This document shows, in pieces, positions 48,487 to 56,773 of a stretch of DNA of 64,000 nt. Positions within the stretch are counted from its first letter, which is position 1. Each line of letters opens with the position of its first letter. Both the position numbers and the translations under genes were made by a program. The notes beneath the pieces were generated by a model. The model did not search any database. It was not told the origin of the DNA and saw only the letters and a program-made list of their open reading frames with translations. Origin of the DNA: a virus; IMG/VR virus record IMGVR_UViG_3300020452_000548, positions 16,545-80,544 of that record; one strand, given 5' to 3'.

Positions 48487-48760
48487 CCCATTCACCCCCA
48501 TCTGGATCCCAAGCTGAATCATCCTCTATCAAATCAATAAGAGCATCACGGAGCTTGCGAGCTTCAGCACGATTCAGAAACATACCTATCTTTGTGTATC
48601 CAGTATGCCCTGTTTGACTAGGCATAACCCTGTTCATCCTTAGATTGAGGACTCTATCACCATAAGCATTGGATGTGACTATGTGCAGCTCTTGGCCGAC
48701 ATGACATGATGCCTCTATGACCTCATGCACCTTGCTTTGGTAATCGTGTTGCTTCCTCAT
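48473..48760 (-). CDS. Unknown 95-residue protein
   Basis: Starts MRKQHDYQSKVHEVIEAS. Alternating strand (LHIVTSNAYGDRVLNLRMNR) and helix (NRAEARKLRDALIDLIED) elements, ending in acidic DGGEWDEVE. Overlaps both neighbours. No family recognised. Confidence 0.5.
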   Translation of the reverse strand: MRKQHDYQSKVHEVIEASCHVGQELHIVTSNAYGDRVLNLRMNRVMPSQTGHTGYTKIGMFLNRAEARKLRDALIDLIEDDSAWDPDGGEWDEVE

Positions 48761-49281
48761 TCTTCCTCATTCCTACTTACTCTATTCTTCTTTAGTTTGG
48801 TAGCGGTGTCATCAATGACGACCCAATGCCCTACCCAGTCCTTGCTAAATCCCTTCTCTCCGCAACAAGGGCAGTTTTGATTCTCCATTTTGAAATAATA
48901 TTTACCCGGTTCGAAAGGTTCAGCCCTAATGATAGCACCACAGTTAGCCTCACAAACAGCTACATCGCCAATCCTATCATCCGGCCATTCTTCTACGGTT
49001 TCTCCAGACCAATCAAAAGCTCTCTCTATGTTAGTAATTATGTACCAATTGAGAATGGTTGCAGCTTGTATGACCCAATCATGAGTATCAAATGCAGTAT
49101 TACCAAAGGCATCAGGCGTTGGTCTTGAGAAGTATAGCTCGGTCAATGTCAAGCTCTCATCGGTTGTTTTGGTATATATCCCAACATTAGGTAATTGCCA
49201 TTTACCCCCGACTCTCAATGACGACCATAGACGATCACACCAAGCTAACTGCTCATTACTAATTTCTGCATCCTCACTCAT
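48757..49281 (-). CDS. Zinc-ribbon protein, unknown
   Basis: 174 residues: an N-terminal ~100-residue region with WCDRLWSSLRVGG and ATILNWYIITNIERAFDW, then CEANC and CPCCGEKG, a possible zinc site. Ends SRNEEE; the glutamate codons (GAGGAAGAATG) form the ribosome site of the next gene. Function unknown. Confidence 0.5.
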   Translation of the reverse strand: MSEDAEISNEQLAWCDRLWSSLRVGGKWQLPNVGIYTKTTDESLTLTELYFSRPTPDAFGNTAFDTHDWVIQAATILNWYIITNIERAFDWSGETVEEWPDDRIGDVAVCEANCGAIIRAEPFEPGKYYFKMENQNCPCCGEKGFSKDWVGHWVVIDDTATKLKKNRVSRNEEE

Positions 49282-49429
49282 TGAACACCCACCTCCTACA
49301 AACTGGGCATTGAATCGTGGGTCTGTATTCTTTATTCAGAATGTCAAACTTAGGTGGATAAGTGGTCATATACATTGTTCGGCCCTGCGGGTCACGACAA
49401 TTATTGGGGCATACAACATCAGTCATCAT
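49274..49429 (-). CDS. 51-residue zinc-ribbon ORF
   Basis: MMTDVVCPNNCRDPQGR ... CPVCRRWVFNE: C-x3-C then CxxC with a Tyr/Phe-rich loop. The start sits in ATGATGA overlapping the previous tiny ORF and the end overlaps the next gene. Function unknown. Confidence 0.6.
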   Translation of the reverse strand: MMTDVVCPNNCRDPQGRTMYMTTYPPKFDILNKEYRPTIQCPVCRRWVFNE

Positions 49430-49527
49430 ATCAGCCTCAATATAGCACCACATAATCTACAATCACTTTCGGACAAAGGAAGATTCGCAAACTTTGTGTC
49501 GCACGAATCGCAATAAGCATCGGTCAT
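49426..49527 (-). CDS. 33-residue zinc-ribbon ORF
   Basis: MTDAYCDSCDTKFA ... CRLCGAILRLI has the exact spacing of a small ribbon (CxxC, 15 residues, CxxC). Flanked by ATGA overlaps on both sides. Confidence 0.6.
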   Translation of the reverse strand: MTDAYCDSCDTKFANLPLSESDCRLCGAILRLI

Positions 49528-49844
49528 ACTTTGCCCTCCAGCTCATCATCGGATAGTAATGCAATTTCCTTCAACATCTTACGGCTACGAAGCAAACCCA
49601 GTTTCTTGTTGGACTCAGCTCTTTCTGATTCGTAATGATTTAACCAAGCTTCAGCTTCTTTGAGGCGTGTATCAAGGTTGTTCAATCCCATCGCCTTCTC
49701 GATTCCAACAAGGTCTTGATACTCACTACTTCCAAGTAATGCCCCTCTTTCAGATCGCAGGTCATGTATGATTTCCAACCATGGCTTTGATAGTGTGCGA
49801 TAACGCCTTTCAATGTTATACGCCCTAATTCTTACATCGGTCAT
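49524..49844 (-). CDS. Coiled-coil protein, unknown
   Basis: The 106-residue protein is nearly all helix (DTRLKEAEAWLNHYESERAE). It follows a TTAAG motif 31 bases upstream (49871-49880), so it is probably the first gene of a transcript leading into the zinc-ribbon genes. No family recognised. Confidence 0.5.
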   Translation of the reverse strand: MTDVRIRAYNIERRYRTLSKPWLEIIHDLRSERGALLGSSEYQDLVGIEKAMGLNNLDTRLKEAEAWLNHYESERAESNKKLGLLRSRKMLKEIALLSDDELEGKV

Positions 49845-49870
49845 TGAAGCTACCCCATCAGTATATCATT

Positions 49871-49880
49871 CTTAACATCT
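49871..49880 (-). promoter_or_regulatory. AGATGTTAAG candidate promoter
   Basis: Lies in the 53-base gap after the 241-residue gene; its TTAAG ends 31 bases before the start at 49844, the same distance as before the chaperonin gene. Confidence 0.5.
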
Positions 49881-49897
49881 CACGATGAATAGGCCAT

Positions 49898-50623
49898 TCA
49901 AGCCCAATCTTCCGAGAGGTTCATGTTATCACGGGTTTCTATTGAATCGCCCTTAGAATGACAGGCTAAGCATTGAGCTTCACCTACGAAGAAAGGTCTG
50001 ATACTAGAAGAACCACACCACCCACATCTTGTGCCGGGATAGAAACTGTATGTTTTCTGGTCGTATATCCCATCATCATATCTTGGCGGATAGTTATAAT
50101 CGCCCTCGTCTTGAACCAATTCCCAACCAGATTGATTTGCGACCTTCTTAATTTCCTCAGTCATTTCATGGTCAAAGGGCAATTCCATCAAACTCTTTTG
50201 CTCAACCAAATCAACAAAACCTAATTCACCATATTGATTGATGGCTACAAATAGATTAGGTGTATGCTTCTTGAATAAGACTGGTATCTCCACTTCGGGC
50301 AATACAGCTAATATTGAACCCGGAGTCCATGCCTTACCGACAGGAAATGTAGATTCGAGATAGAGCTTCAGCTCTTCAATAGTCCAATCAATAGCTTCCT
50401 GTGGTGCATGGCGTTCATTGACAAACTCCTTAGAATCAACATCTAAGAACCATGTATTCAAAGTGTGGCCTTTGACCGAGCTATACTCATAGATCGTCTT
50501 GATGTAAGGTGTAGGAAATCTATCTTCAACCATCATCTGCACATTCTGGTATGAAGGTCTGCCACTATTGAAGCGATAGAATCCAGCTTTTATTGGCGTG
50601 GGCAAACTATTCGGCCAGCTCAT
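49898..50623 (-). CDS. 241-residue protein with C-terminal zinc ribbon
   Basis: N-terminal ~180 residues look globular (NTWFLDVDSKEF, TIEELKLYLES, FVAINQYGELGFVDLVEQ) with no family recognised. A ribbon follows (GWCGSS ... CLACHSKGD). Start overlaps a 21-residue ORF. Could be a nucleic-acid-binding accessory protein. Confidence 0.5.
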   Translation of the reverse strand: MSWPNSLPTPIKAGFYRFNSGRPSYQNVQMMVEDRFPTPYIKTIYEYSSVKGHTLNTWFLDVDSKEFVNERHAPQEAIDWTIEELKLYLESTFPVGKAWTPGSILAVLPEVEIPVLFKKHTPNLFVAINQYGELGFVDLVEQKSLMELPFDHEMTEEIKKVANQSGWELVQDEGDYNYPPRYDDGIYDQKTYSFYPGTRCGWCGSSSIRPFFVGEAQCLACHSKGDSIETRDNMNLSEDWA

Positions 50624-50685
50624 TCTTTCACCTCTTTCTTCCAGTATATCTGCCCCTGATTGTAGAATATCTTAGGAATCTTCAT
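50620..50685 (-). CDS. Possible 21-residue ORF
   Basis: MKIPKIFYNQGQIYWKKEVKE fills the gap between two genes with stop-start overlap at its end (ATGA) and 14 bases of overlap at its start. Its last codons supply AGAGGTGA for the next gene. May be only a spacer. Confidence 0.3.
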   Translation of the reverse strand: MKIPKIFYNQGQIYWKKEVKE

Positions 50686-50908
50686 TCTCGTCAGCCCTCC
50701 GTTGTAATACATCATTCAAAACGGTAATGGTATGAGTTACACCGCCATCACAAGTCCAAGTCTTTCTCCATAGATCTATACTGTACCTGCTCTTTGGATA
50801 GCCATACATAGGATTCATGTGTCTAATCTTGATAGGCATTCTATCTCCTATCTCGTAATCGTTAAGCTCACAACAATGCTTCTTTGCTTTGGGCTTACTA
50901 ATACTCAT
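50672..50908 (-). CDS. Small basic protein, unknown
   Basis: The 78-residue protein has KKHCCELNDYEIGD, a basic middle (MPIKIRHMNPMYGYPKSRYS) and CDGG. Overlaps the upstream gene by ATGA. No family recognised. Confidence 0.5.
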   Translation of the reverse strand: MSISKPKAKKHCCELNDYEIGDRMPIKIRHMNPMYGYPKSRYSIDLWRKTWTCDGGVTHTITVLNDVLQRRADENEDS

Positions 50909-51165
50909 TCTGTCACCTCATCATGCTTAACATTCTCAGCTTCAGAATCCATGAATGCAATAGGCTTCACATCAATAATATCAAACACATAGCTTAACGC
51001 ACCCGTGCCTTCTAAAACCATCATCAGTCTTTCAACCCCGCAATTGATATTACCATCTATGTGTTCCTTGTCGGGTCTATTGCATGAGCATACAGATATG
51101 AATCCCTTAAAATTAAGATCGTCTGATGGCTCTTTGCTTTTGCGACCCTTCATTAAACGCTTCAT
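50905..51165 (-). CDS. Small Cys-containing protein, unknown
   Basis: The 86-residue protein begins with a Lys/Arg-rich stretch (MKRLMKGRKSKE), has CSCNR and a later CG, and ends acidic. Overlaps both neighbours by 4 bases. Function unknown. Confidence 0.5.
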   Translation of the reverse strand: MKRLMKGRKSKEPSDDLNFKGFISVCSCNRPDKEHIDGNINCGVERLMMVLEGTGALSYVFDIIDVKPIAFMDSEAENVKHDEVTE

Positions 51166-51428
51166 ACCATGTCCTCCATCTGAGCTACAACCTGTGCCTG
51201 ATTACCCATTAGGTCAATCTCGGTGTTGTCGTTGATTTGAATTAGCCATCGAGTAGTAGTGCCTTGACCTGCCGGACACATGATTATCATCTTGTGAGGT
51301 GGCTGACCCAATACAACCCGTGCTTGATCCCATACACGATTAGATGTGCTTCTCTTGGGTCTTTTCGTATGCTCTATCTTTTTACCAAATGTGTGCATTT
51401 TCTTGGTTCTTTCATCACTCACTTTCAT
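51162..51428 (-). CDS. Basic protein, unknown
   Basis: Start set at ATG 51428 (MKVSDERTKKMHTFGKK). 88 residues, Lys/Arg-rich first half and a beta-rich second half (HKMIIMCPAGQGTTTRWLIQ). A nucleic-acid role is conceivable from charge only. Confidence 0.45.
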   Translation of the reverse strand: MKVSDERTKKMHTFGKKIEHTKRPKRSTSNRVWDQARVVLGQPPHKMIIMCPAGQGTTTRWLIQINDNTEIDLMGNQAQVVAQMEDMV

Positions 51429-51636
51429 CACTCTCCTTCTGAATATCAAAATGCTCGGATCCGCCAGCTTTGACGGCCTCATCAACCAAAGCCCAGTATA
51501 TTGCTGAGGCTTCGTTCTTTGCCGTTATTGCATCCCGGAGCTTAGCTTCAAGCTCTTCGACTTCATCTATTGCTACACCGAGCTTCAAATGTAACTTCTT
51601 GGCCTCATCGGACTTCACTATGACTGTCTGACTCAT
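51415..51636 (-). CDS. Coiled-coil protein, unknown
   Basis: The 73-residue protein contains a heptad-like helix (AIDEVEELEAKLRDAITAKN) and an acidic C-terminus. Overlaps both neighbours. No family recognised. Confidence 0.5.
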   Translation of the reverse strand: MSQTVIVKSDEAKKLHLKLGVAIDEVEELEAKLRDAITAKNEASAIYWALVDEAVKAGGSEHFDIQKESDESE

Positions 51637-51989
51637 TCCTCGCCATCTCCCTCAAAGAATGTGTATTCAGACTGTTCGTTCATCAAAAGCTGGAGATTCC
51701 TCTTTAGAGTCGGATGGATAGGTGTATGCTCATCCTCCAGTAGGATTAGAGCATCACCCAATAGAGGCACATTGGCGTTGATTAGAGCCATCAATGCTAC
51801 ATTCATAGGTAGCTGATGTATCCATCCCTCTTCATTAAGATAAATCAAACCGAAGCTTGAGGGGAATCTCTCAATTAGACCACCAACGGCCTTTTGCATA
51901 CTATCCAGTCTGCCTTCATCACCCTCAGCTGGAAGCAATACTTCTGAAATCTCACCATTTGCCTTTATGATGATTGCTTGCTCACTCAT
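51633..51989 (-). CDS. Unknown 118-residue protein
   Basis: Starts MSEQAIIIKANGEISEVLLP. The middle (GLIYLNEEGWIHQLPMNVAL, IEDE-type acidic turns) suggests a small alpha/beta domain. ATGA overlap with both neighbours. Function unknown. Confidence 0.5.
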   Translation of the reverse strand: MSEQAIIIKANGEISEVLLPAEGDEGRLDSMQKAVGGLIERFPSSFGLIYLNEEGWIHQLPMNVALMALINANVPLLGDALILLEDEHTPIHPTLKRNLQLLMNEQSEYTFFEGDGEE

Positions 51990-52099
51990 GCTACCACCTT
52001 ATTGCACCAAAACTGACAATCTGCCTTCGGGCAAATCCACATAGGATCTTCATCGTTCATCTTAGAACCGCAATCAGGGCATATCTCAGACCAAATCAT
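51986..52099 (-). CDS. 37-residue zinc-ribbon ORF
   Basis: MIWSEICPDCGSKMNDEDPM ... CPKADCQFWC gives CxxC, then C-x4-C and a final Cys. Flanked by ATGA overlaps with both neighbours. Resembles the tiny ribbon of rubredoxin-like or transposase-type zinc fingers. Confidence 0.6.
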   Translation of the reverse strand: MIWSEICPDCGSKMNDEDPMWICPKADCQFWCNKVVA

Positions 52100-52335
52100 G
52101 CTTCCACCTCTTTAGCTCGCTCGATTCTATCTTCGTAGTCCAAGACATACTTCACACGATTCAGCTTCTTCCTGATAGTTTCACGGCTCGCACCCATAGA
52201 TACTAGCTCTTGAACATCTGAGAGCATACTGAACGCCATGTCCTTTGTACCGCCCCTGCGAGGCTTGCTGAGCCATTCTTCTACGGCCTCGTCTATGACT
52301 GATACATCACAACCGAACATTCGCTCATAACTCAT
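52096..52335 (-). CDS. Small helical protein, possible helix-turn-helix
   Basis: 79 residues, largely helical: VIDEAVEEWLSKPRRGGTKD then VSMGASRETIRKKLNRVKYV, a pattern compatible with a helix-turn-helix. Start codon overlaps the next ORF. May be DNA binding; not certain. Confidence 0.4.
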   Translation of the reverse strand: MSYERMFGCDVSVIDEAVEEWLSKPRRGGTKDMAFSMLSDVQELVSMGASRETIRKKLNRVKYVLDYEDRIERAKEVEA

Positions 52336-52721
52336 GCAATCACCTTCTCATCCTCTTCAATCGTCTGATTGATGTTATCTTGATTGACTACATAGTGAAG
52401 GATAGTGCCGAGAGCTGGTGGAAAACCATCATGCTTAGCATTCTCTTCGGGAGATCCGCAAATGTCGTTCCTATTAGGATACTGACTGAATATCTGTTGG
52501 TATCGTGCCTGTGCTGAATACTTAGCTATCCACCACTCATCACCCTCAGAAGGCAACAGACTGGTAGGTACATGGACTTCAACGCTGAATCCTCTATACT
52601 TGTAATGCCAAGTCCAATGCTCTCCTATCTCAGAAGATGTGTCCTTGTAGGACATTCCCTTGACCCACACAGGAGCTTCAACACGCACATCAGATGATCC
52701 TCTTAGAACAACCGTATTCAT
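52332..52721 (-). CDS. Unknown 129-residue protein
   Basis: Beta-rich and aromatic (WTWHYKYRGFSVEVHVPTSL, GDEWWIAKYSAQARYQQIF), acidic C-terminus. Overlaps the winged-helix-like gene by 4 bases. No family recognised. Confidence 0.5.
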   Translation of the reverse strand: MNTVVLRGSSDVRVEAPVWVKGMSYKDTSSEIGEHWTWHYKYRGFSVEVHVPTSLLPSEGDEWWIAKYSAQARYQQIFSQYPNRNDICGSPEENAKHDGFPPALGTILHYVVNQDNINQTIEEDEKVIA

Positions 52722-53680
52722 GCACTCACCCCCATAGTGTAGCGTGTGCTACGAGGCCCACCATTGGTGGTCTTGACTACAACACCTGCATCCACTAAGG
52801 ACTCAAGCTCAGCGACCCATAGAGGCTCAGCAATTGATTCGCAGACCGCCTTTCTAATGTCGCCCTTAGTCATAGGCTCATCACCTATTACAGACTGGAG
52901 AAGGTTGGAAGCAGACACACCAACCGTGTTGTCTGCCCCCTCATCAACCATAGCTACAGGGCCGTTGCCCAGTTGATCTATGTCGGCTACCTGACCTGCT
53001 TGGGATGTTGCAGGGGTTGGTGCTACGGGTGAATTAGGGGTAGCCACGAAACCTGTGTTCCTTACAGGTATGCGTGGGATAACTGAATCATCTTGTTGCT
53101 CTATAACAAGGTCAATGTTGAATAGGGTTGAACCCTTTGCTTTTGATATGGTCTGCCTCTTGTGAGATGTAACCATGTCTGAAGTCAAGACGGCCATAGC
53201 AGGTGAGGGTAGCTTCTTTGCGTCTATCTTTTGGATGCTACCGTCATCGTTGTGAATAGTAGCGAAGTCAAGGCAATCGTTGATGAATCCTTGAACCTGC
53301 TCAGCGAATGTGGTGTCGCCACCATTACAGTCAATGATGAATTGATACAATGACTGAATCATCCAATCTTTGGGTAGCGAAGCCTGTGTAATCCTGTCGG
53401 ATAGGCCGAAGGGTGTGGATACAGCAGGTGCGTTGTCTTTGTCTTGCTTGACTGTGAGGACTTGATTGCCGATTGTAATGGATAACTCATCCATTGTTTC
53501 TGCAACAGACATAGGTTTCTTACGATTGTCTGAACGAGCATTTGAGTCAAGATACTGTCCGTGCTTACTCCATGCAAGCTCTTTTGCTATCTTGCCGACA
53601 TACTCTATGGTTGCAGCTTGTTCTATTGTTAGATTACCTAACTGTGCGTCTAATTTTTCTGTTATCTGTGTCTTACTCAT
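52718..53680 (-). CDS. Putative DNA-binding protein with C-terminal winged helix
   Basis: ATG 53680 (MSKTQITEK) is preferred; ATG 53686 and 53689 are in frame. About 320 residues. The N-terminal two thirds (to ~210) are mixed alpha/beta, a Pro/Val/Ala linker follows (NSPVAPTPATSQAG), and the last ~65 residues (MTKGDIRKAVCESIAEPLWV ... LVDAGVVVKTTNGG) are a winged-helix pattern. It follows a TATAGTGT-type promoter candidate, as does the gene at 59993-60847, so it is likely an early-expressed regulator or replication protein. Confidence 0.5.
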   Translation of the reverse strand: MSKTQITEKLDAQLGNLTIEQAATIEYVGKIAKELAWSKHGQYLDSNARSDNRKKPMSVAETMDELSITIGNQVLTVKQDKDNAPAVSTPFGLSDRITQASLPKDWMIQSLYQFIIDCNGGDTTFAEQVQGFINDCLDFATIHNDDGSIQKIDAKKLPSPAMAVLTSDMVTSHKRQTISKAKGSTLFNIDLVIEQQDDSVIPRIPVRNTGFVATPNSPVAPTPATSQAGQVADIDQLGNGPVAMVDEGADNTVGVSASNLLQSVIGDEPMTKGDIRKAVCESIAEPLWVAELESLVDAGVVVKTTNGGPRSTRYTMGVSA

Positions 53681-53728
53681 AATCATCATACTCCGCCACT
53701 CGTAGTGGTATAGTATGTGAGGGGGTGC

Positions 53729-53738
53729 AACACTATAT
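53729..53738 (-). promoter_or_regulatory. ATATAGTGTT box, candidate promoter
   Basis: On the minus strand CATATAGTGTTGCACCCCC lies ~50 bases before the start of the winged-helix gene. A closely similar sequence, GATATAGTGTGGTAGCCCCC, lies before the gene at 59993-60847. The 100-base gap 53690-53788 holds this and nothing else seen. Confidence 0.45.
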
Positions 53739-53788
53739 GAAGTATTACTATGAAAAGAGGGTCTATCACTATATTTCGTGGTTTTCAG

Positions 53789-53878
53789 CTATGGGCAATT
53801 AGGGCATCTAAACCTGCGATCATGTCGGTGCGAATCCACCTTACAACCACACCATCTACAAGCTTTATTATTTCTCAT
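53789..53878 (-). CDS. 29-residue zinc-ribbon ORF
   Basis: MRNNKACRWCGCKVD ... RRFRCPNCP encodes a minimal ribbon (CxxCxC, 12 residues, CxxC) with a basic loop. It sits right after another tiny ORF. Possibly a DNA/RNA-binding finger. Confidence 0.5.
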   Translation of the reverse strand: MRNNKACRWCGCKVDSHRHDRRFRCPNCP

Positions 53879-53879
53879 G

Positions 53880-53942
53880 TCAATACACTCGACCACATAA
53901 TCTACACGATTTTTCCTTTCTAACTCGCAGGTGATGAATCAT
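53880..53942 (-). CDS. Possible 20-residue CxxC peptide
   Basis: MIHHLRVRKEKSCRLCGRVY is one half of a zinc knuckle located between the 88-residue winged-helix gene and the 29-residue ribbon. May be an independent gene or a remnant. Confidence 0.3.
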   Translation of the reverse strand: MIHHLRVRKEKSCRLCGRVY

Positions 53943-53952
53943 GCAAATCTTA

Positions 53953-54219
53953 TCACTCTTCTTCTCCTTCTGCAAAGGCAAGCCCCCATACTAACATCTC
54001 ATATTTTGAACCTAATGTGCCTGTTACCATTACTTTGTGATGCACTCTAAATCTAGGGTCTTTAGCCAATACATTAGTCATACTATTCATTGTAGAACCC
54101 TGCCGTGAAGCAGAATTGTAGTAATCCAATAATTGCCTTGATGTTTGAGGGCCATTGAGCTTGATATACTCAACCAGTTTATCTCTCAATCTTCTTGTTC
54201 TGTTTGCACGAATGCCCAC
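53953..54219 (-). CDS. Winged-helix DNA-binding protein candidate
   Basis: The 88-residue protein starts at GTG 54219, immediately after the chaperonin stop. Basic N-terminus (MGIRANRTRRLRDKLVEYIK), then NGPQTSRQLLDYYN (helix-turn-helix-like) and a wing (FRVHHKVMVTGTLGSKYEML). Ends EGEEE. A viral transcription regulator is plausible. Confidence 0.5.
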   Translation of the reverse strand: MGIRANRTRRLRDKLVEYIKLNGPQTSRQLLDYYNSASRQGSTMNSMTNVLAKDPRFRVHHKVMVTGTLGSKYEMLVWGLAFAEGEEE

Positions 54220-55824
54220 TTACATCATGCCCCCCGGCATACCGGGAGAATTGATGCCCATACTTAGAACATCGTCAATGCGAAGAATACTGATTGCAGC
54301 TTCGGTTGCAGATTTGATTGCATTTGATACAACCCTGCTTGGTTCAAGAACCTGTAGCTCAAGCATATCAGCAATACTCCCATCCATGCTGACACCAAAG
54401 ACTGGTGCAGATGATGTTGTTACTTGCTTTCTCAAATCAATCATAGCATCAACAGGATCAACACCTGCATTTTCAGATAATGTTCTAGGTATGTCCTCAA
54501 GAGCTGATGCAAACGAATCAATAGCCATCTGTTCACGACCACCCACACTATCAGCATGATTCTTCAATGAACGAGATAGATGTGCGTATGATGCACCGCC
54601 ACCCGCAAGATATTCTCCATCTTCGTAAGCTACAGATACCACACCAATACAATCCTCGAAAGCTCTCTCCAATTCCTCAGCAGTATGAGAGCTAACCCCT
54701 CTTAGAACGGCAGTAACAGGGCCTTTAGCGTCAGCAGACACATGAACACAATGATGCTCACCATACTGGAGAACCCGTGCTGAGCCTTCTCCTAAGTCCT
54801 CAACCTTAAGATCCTTCAATGAATTAACTAGATTAGCACCTGTTGTCTTTCTGACTAGCTCAAGGTCTGAAGGCGATACCCTCTCAACAGCTAAAATCCT
54901 CTCCCTTGATAGGAAGTGCTTAGCTAGGTCATCAATAGCTCCTTTGACTAATACAATAGAAGCACCAGATTTCTTGATTGTATCAACCATCTCTTTGAGA
55001 GCTTCTTCCTCTTTCTCTAAGAACGCTTGAAGAGAATCTGGGTCAGATATGGATAGCTGACTGTCTTGTTTCATTTCCTTTATCTCCATTTCAGAAGTTA
55101 AGCAAAGAACCGACCCTGCGATAGCTGGAGGCATCTGAGTATGTGCAGGGTCTTTCTCTATTAGACAACCCTCAAGTAGCTCAGAATCGCTAAATGAAGC
55201 ACCTGCAAAGGTTACTACCTTCACATCATCAAGATTGACTGATGTTTCATTTGCAGCCTTTCTAACGGCTTCAATAGCTAACTCAGCGACTAAATCAACC
55301 TCACTCTCAGCACTCTTACCAGTCAGCGAAGTCTTAGCTACAGGATCTAACATCAAGTCAATGTTAGTTTCATCGAAAGTACCTGCAAGATAATTCACCT
55401 GTTCTTTCAATTGGTCTAATGCTACCTTTGATGCTTCTCTAAAGCCCTTACAGATAGTAGTAGGGTGAATACCCTTGCTAATCAGAAGCTCAGCTTCTCT
55501 CAACAGACCACCTGCGATAATAACACTAGATGTTGTTCCATCGTATGCAGCTTCCTCTTGATTCTCAGCAACGCTAATCATCAGATTGCCCGCAGGGTGC
55601 TGACAGTCAATCTCTCTCAAGATAGTAGCACCATCATTTGTGATAATGACCTGCTTACCCTCTCCAGATACTAACATTTTGTCTGACCCAGAAGGGCCAA
55701 GTGTTGAACGAACAGCTTCAGCTACTGCCTTTGCTGCGGCAATATTGCTTCTTTGAGCTGACTTACCTGCGGTGCTTTCGATGTTGTTATTCAAGATGTA
55801 TATTGGTTGTTGATCCTGTGCCAT
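54220..55824 (-). CDS. Group II chaperonin (thermosome subunit)
   Basis: 534 residues, the family length. Motifs present: [37 protein letters not shown] (ATP site, DGTT kept, with Tyr where GDG has Gly), [25 protein letters not shown] and the C-terminal GMPGGMM tail typical of thermosomes. It would assemble into double-ring chaperonins that fold proteins with ATP. It has its own upstream TTAAG motif 31 bases before the start (55851-55860). Known in archaea and in some archaeal viruses; the best single marker that the host is archaeal. Possibly helps fold the giant tail proteins, which is inference. Confidence 0.9.
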   Translation of the reverse strand: MAQDQQPIYILNNNIESTAGKSAQRSNIAAAKAVAEAVRSTLGPSGSDKMLVSGEGKQVIITNDGATILREIDCQHPAGNLMISVAENQEEAAYDGTTSSVIIAGGLLREAELLISKGIHPTTICKGFREASKVALDQLKEQVNYLAGTFDETNIDLMLDPVAKTSLTGKSAESEVDLVAELAIEAVRKAANETSVNLDDVKVVTFAGASFSDSELLEGCLIEKDPAHTQMPPAIAGSVLCLTSEMEIKEMKQDSQLSISDPDSLQAFLEKEEEALKEMVDTIKKSGASIVLVKGAIDDLAKHFLSRERILAVERVSPSDLELVRKTTGANLVNSLKDLKVEDLGEGSARVLQYGEHHCVHVSADAKGPVTAVLRGVSSHTAEELERAFEDCIGVVSVAYEDGEYLAGGGASYAHLSRSLKNHADSVGGREQMAIDSFASALEDIPRTLSENAGVDPVDAMIDLRKQVTTSSAPVFGVSMDGSIADMLELQVLEPSRVVSNAIKSATEAAISILRIDDVLSMGINSPGMPGGMM

Positions 55825-55850
55825 ACCTTCGGTGGCGTGTTGGTCGCACT

Positions 55851-55860
55851 CTTAACATCT
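55851..55860 (-). promoter_or_regulatory. AGATGTTAAG candidate promoter of the chaperonin gene
   Basis: TTAAG ends 31 bases upstream of the chaperonin start in a 65-base gap. Same core and spacing as at 49871-49880. Confidence 0.5.
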
Positions 55861-55889
55861 CACTAACAACAGGGTTGTCAGCATTGATA

Positions 55890-56003
55890 TTAGCTACTTC
55901 GCCAAAACTTGCGAAGTGGCTTCCCACACCACTTACACCGCCCTTTATCATCAGCATATACTTCTTCATGCCAATCTGTTTTGTGGCAATTACAAAACTC
56001 CAT
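55890..56003 (-). CDS. 37-residue zinc-finger ORF
   Basis: Start at ATG 56003 (MEFCNCHKTDWHEEVYA) with GGAGG ~10 bases upstream inside the previous ORF. CNC and later CKWCG form a metal site. A longer frame upstream is another gene. Function unknown. Confidence 0.55.
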   Translation of the reverse strand: MEFCNCHKTDWHEEVYADDKGRCKWCGKPLRKFWRSS

Positions 56004-56127
56004 TTGTTTTCTTCCTCCTTTCTTCAGACATAATAGCACACCTTCGGCAGATATGACAATACTTTCTACCATTAGCAAACCCTTTCGAAACTCTCTTGCA
56101 CTTTGGGTCGGCACATACCCAAGTCAT
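55990..56127 (-). CDS. 45-residue zinc-finger ORF
   Basis: MTWVCADPKCKRVSKG, then YCHICRRCAIM gives C-x4-C, CxxC and a further Cys. Stop-start overlap with the previous ORF and 14-base overlap with the next. Unknown function. Confidence 0.55.
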   Translation of the reverse strand: MTWVCADPKCKRVSKGFANGRKYCHICRRCAIMSEERRKKTNGVL

Positions 56128-56267
56128 TTTCCAGCTCTCCTTCTAAGATGCCTCAGCTCATTCTTCATCCATTGATTATAGCAATACTCACATAGACCAA
56201 GCTCACCCGATTTAGGTGTTTTCTCATCACCACATTTACCGCAAAACTGGTAGTGGTCATCACTCAT
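56124..56267 (-). CDS. 47-residue zinc-finger ORF
   Basis: MSDDHYQFCGKCGDEKTP, then LCEYCYNQWM and a basic helix (NELRHLRRRAGK): two CxxC pairs plus a positively charged tail. Flanked by ATGA overlaps. Likely a nucleic-acid-binding mini protein. Confidence 0.6.
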   Translation of the reverse strand: MSDDHYQFCGKCGDEKTPKSGELGLCEYCYNQWMKNELRHLRRRAGK

Positions 56268-56773
56268 TGGGATCCCTCAACACAACCCATCCACCAGTCT
56301 GGTGCAGGTGTGCCTTTCTCCCATCGGGCAAACTCCTTACTATGGTAATAATTTCGATATGCAACAACAACATCCTCATGCCTGTACTCATCGGGCATAC
56401 TTTGAGGGAATGGCGTAAGCTCTCCTTCTGGTATCAATGAATCCATCTTAGATAGATGGACTAAACCTGCTTGAGAGAAATGCACTTTACCATATCTCTT
56501 AGTGTATTCTTTAGCTAATGCAAGACCATGACGAATCAGCCACTGGTAGTTAGATCTCGTATCACCTGCATGGCGACTGTTCGGATGGTTGTGATAACCA
56601 CCTTTGAGGTAACTCCCTTTTTGGGTGCGAGGCATCATGACTGGTGTAGCACCATGCCTGATAACTGCTGAGCCACACATCTGCAAGCTCTCGACTACCA
56701 TTTTACTTTGGTGCTTGTCACATAGCATGGTTGCAGCTTCTTCTGGGTCTAATGATACAACAAAGGTATTCAT
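56264..56773 (-). CDS. Conserved phage-type protein, function unknown
   Basis: The 169-residue protein carries a motif set I associate with a widespread but uncharacterised marine phage family: LCDKHQSKMVVESLQM, GGYHNHPNSRHAG, YQWLIRHGLALAKEYTKRYG and FPQSMPDEYRHED with AYRNYY ... KGTPAPDWW. Conserved His, Cys and Glu residues could form a metal site. No enzymatic role can be assigned from sequence alone. Ends with an ATGA overlap with a zinc-finger ORF. Confidence 0.55.
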   Translation of the reverse strand: MNTFVVSLDPEEAATMLCDKHQSKMVVESLQMCGSAVIRHGATPVMMPRTQKGSYLKGGYHNHPNSRHAGDTRSNYQWLIRHGLALAKEYTKRYGKVHFSQAGLVHLSKMDSLIPEGELTPFPQSMPDEYRHEDVVVAYRNYYHSKEFARWEKGTPAPDWWMGCVEGSQ

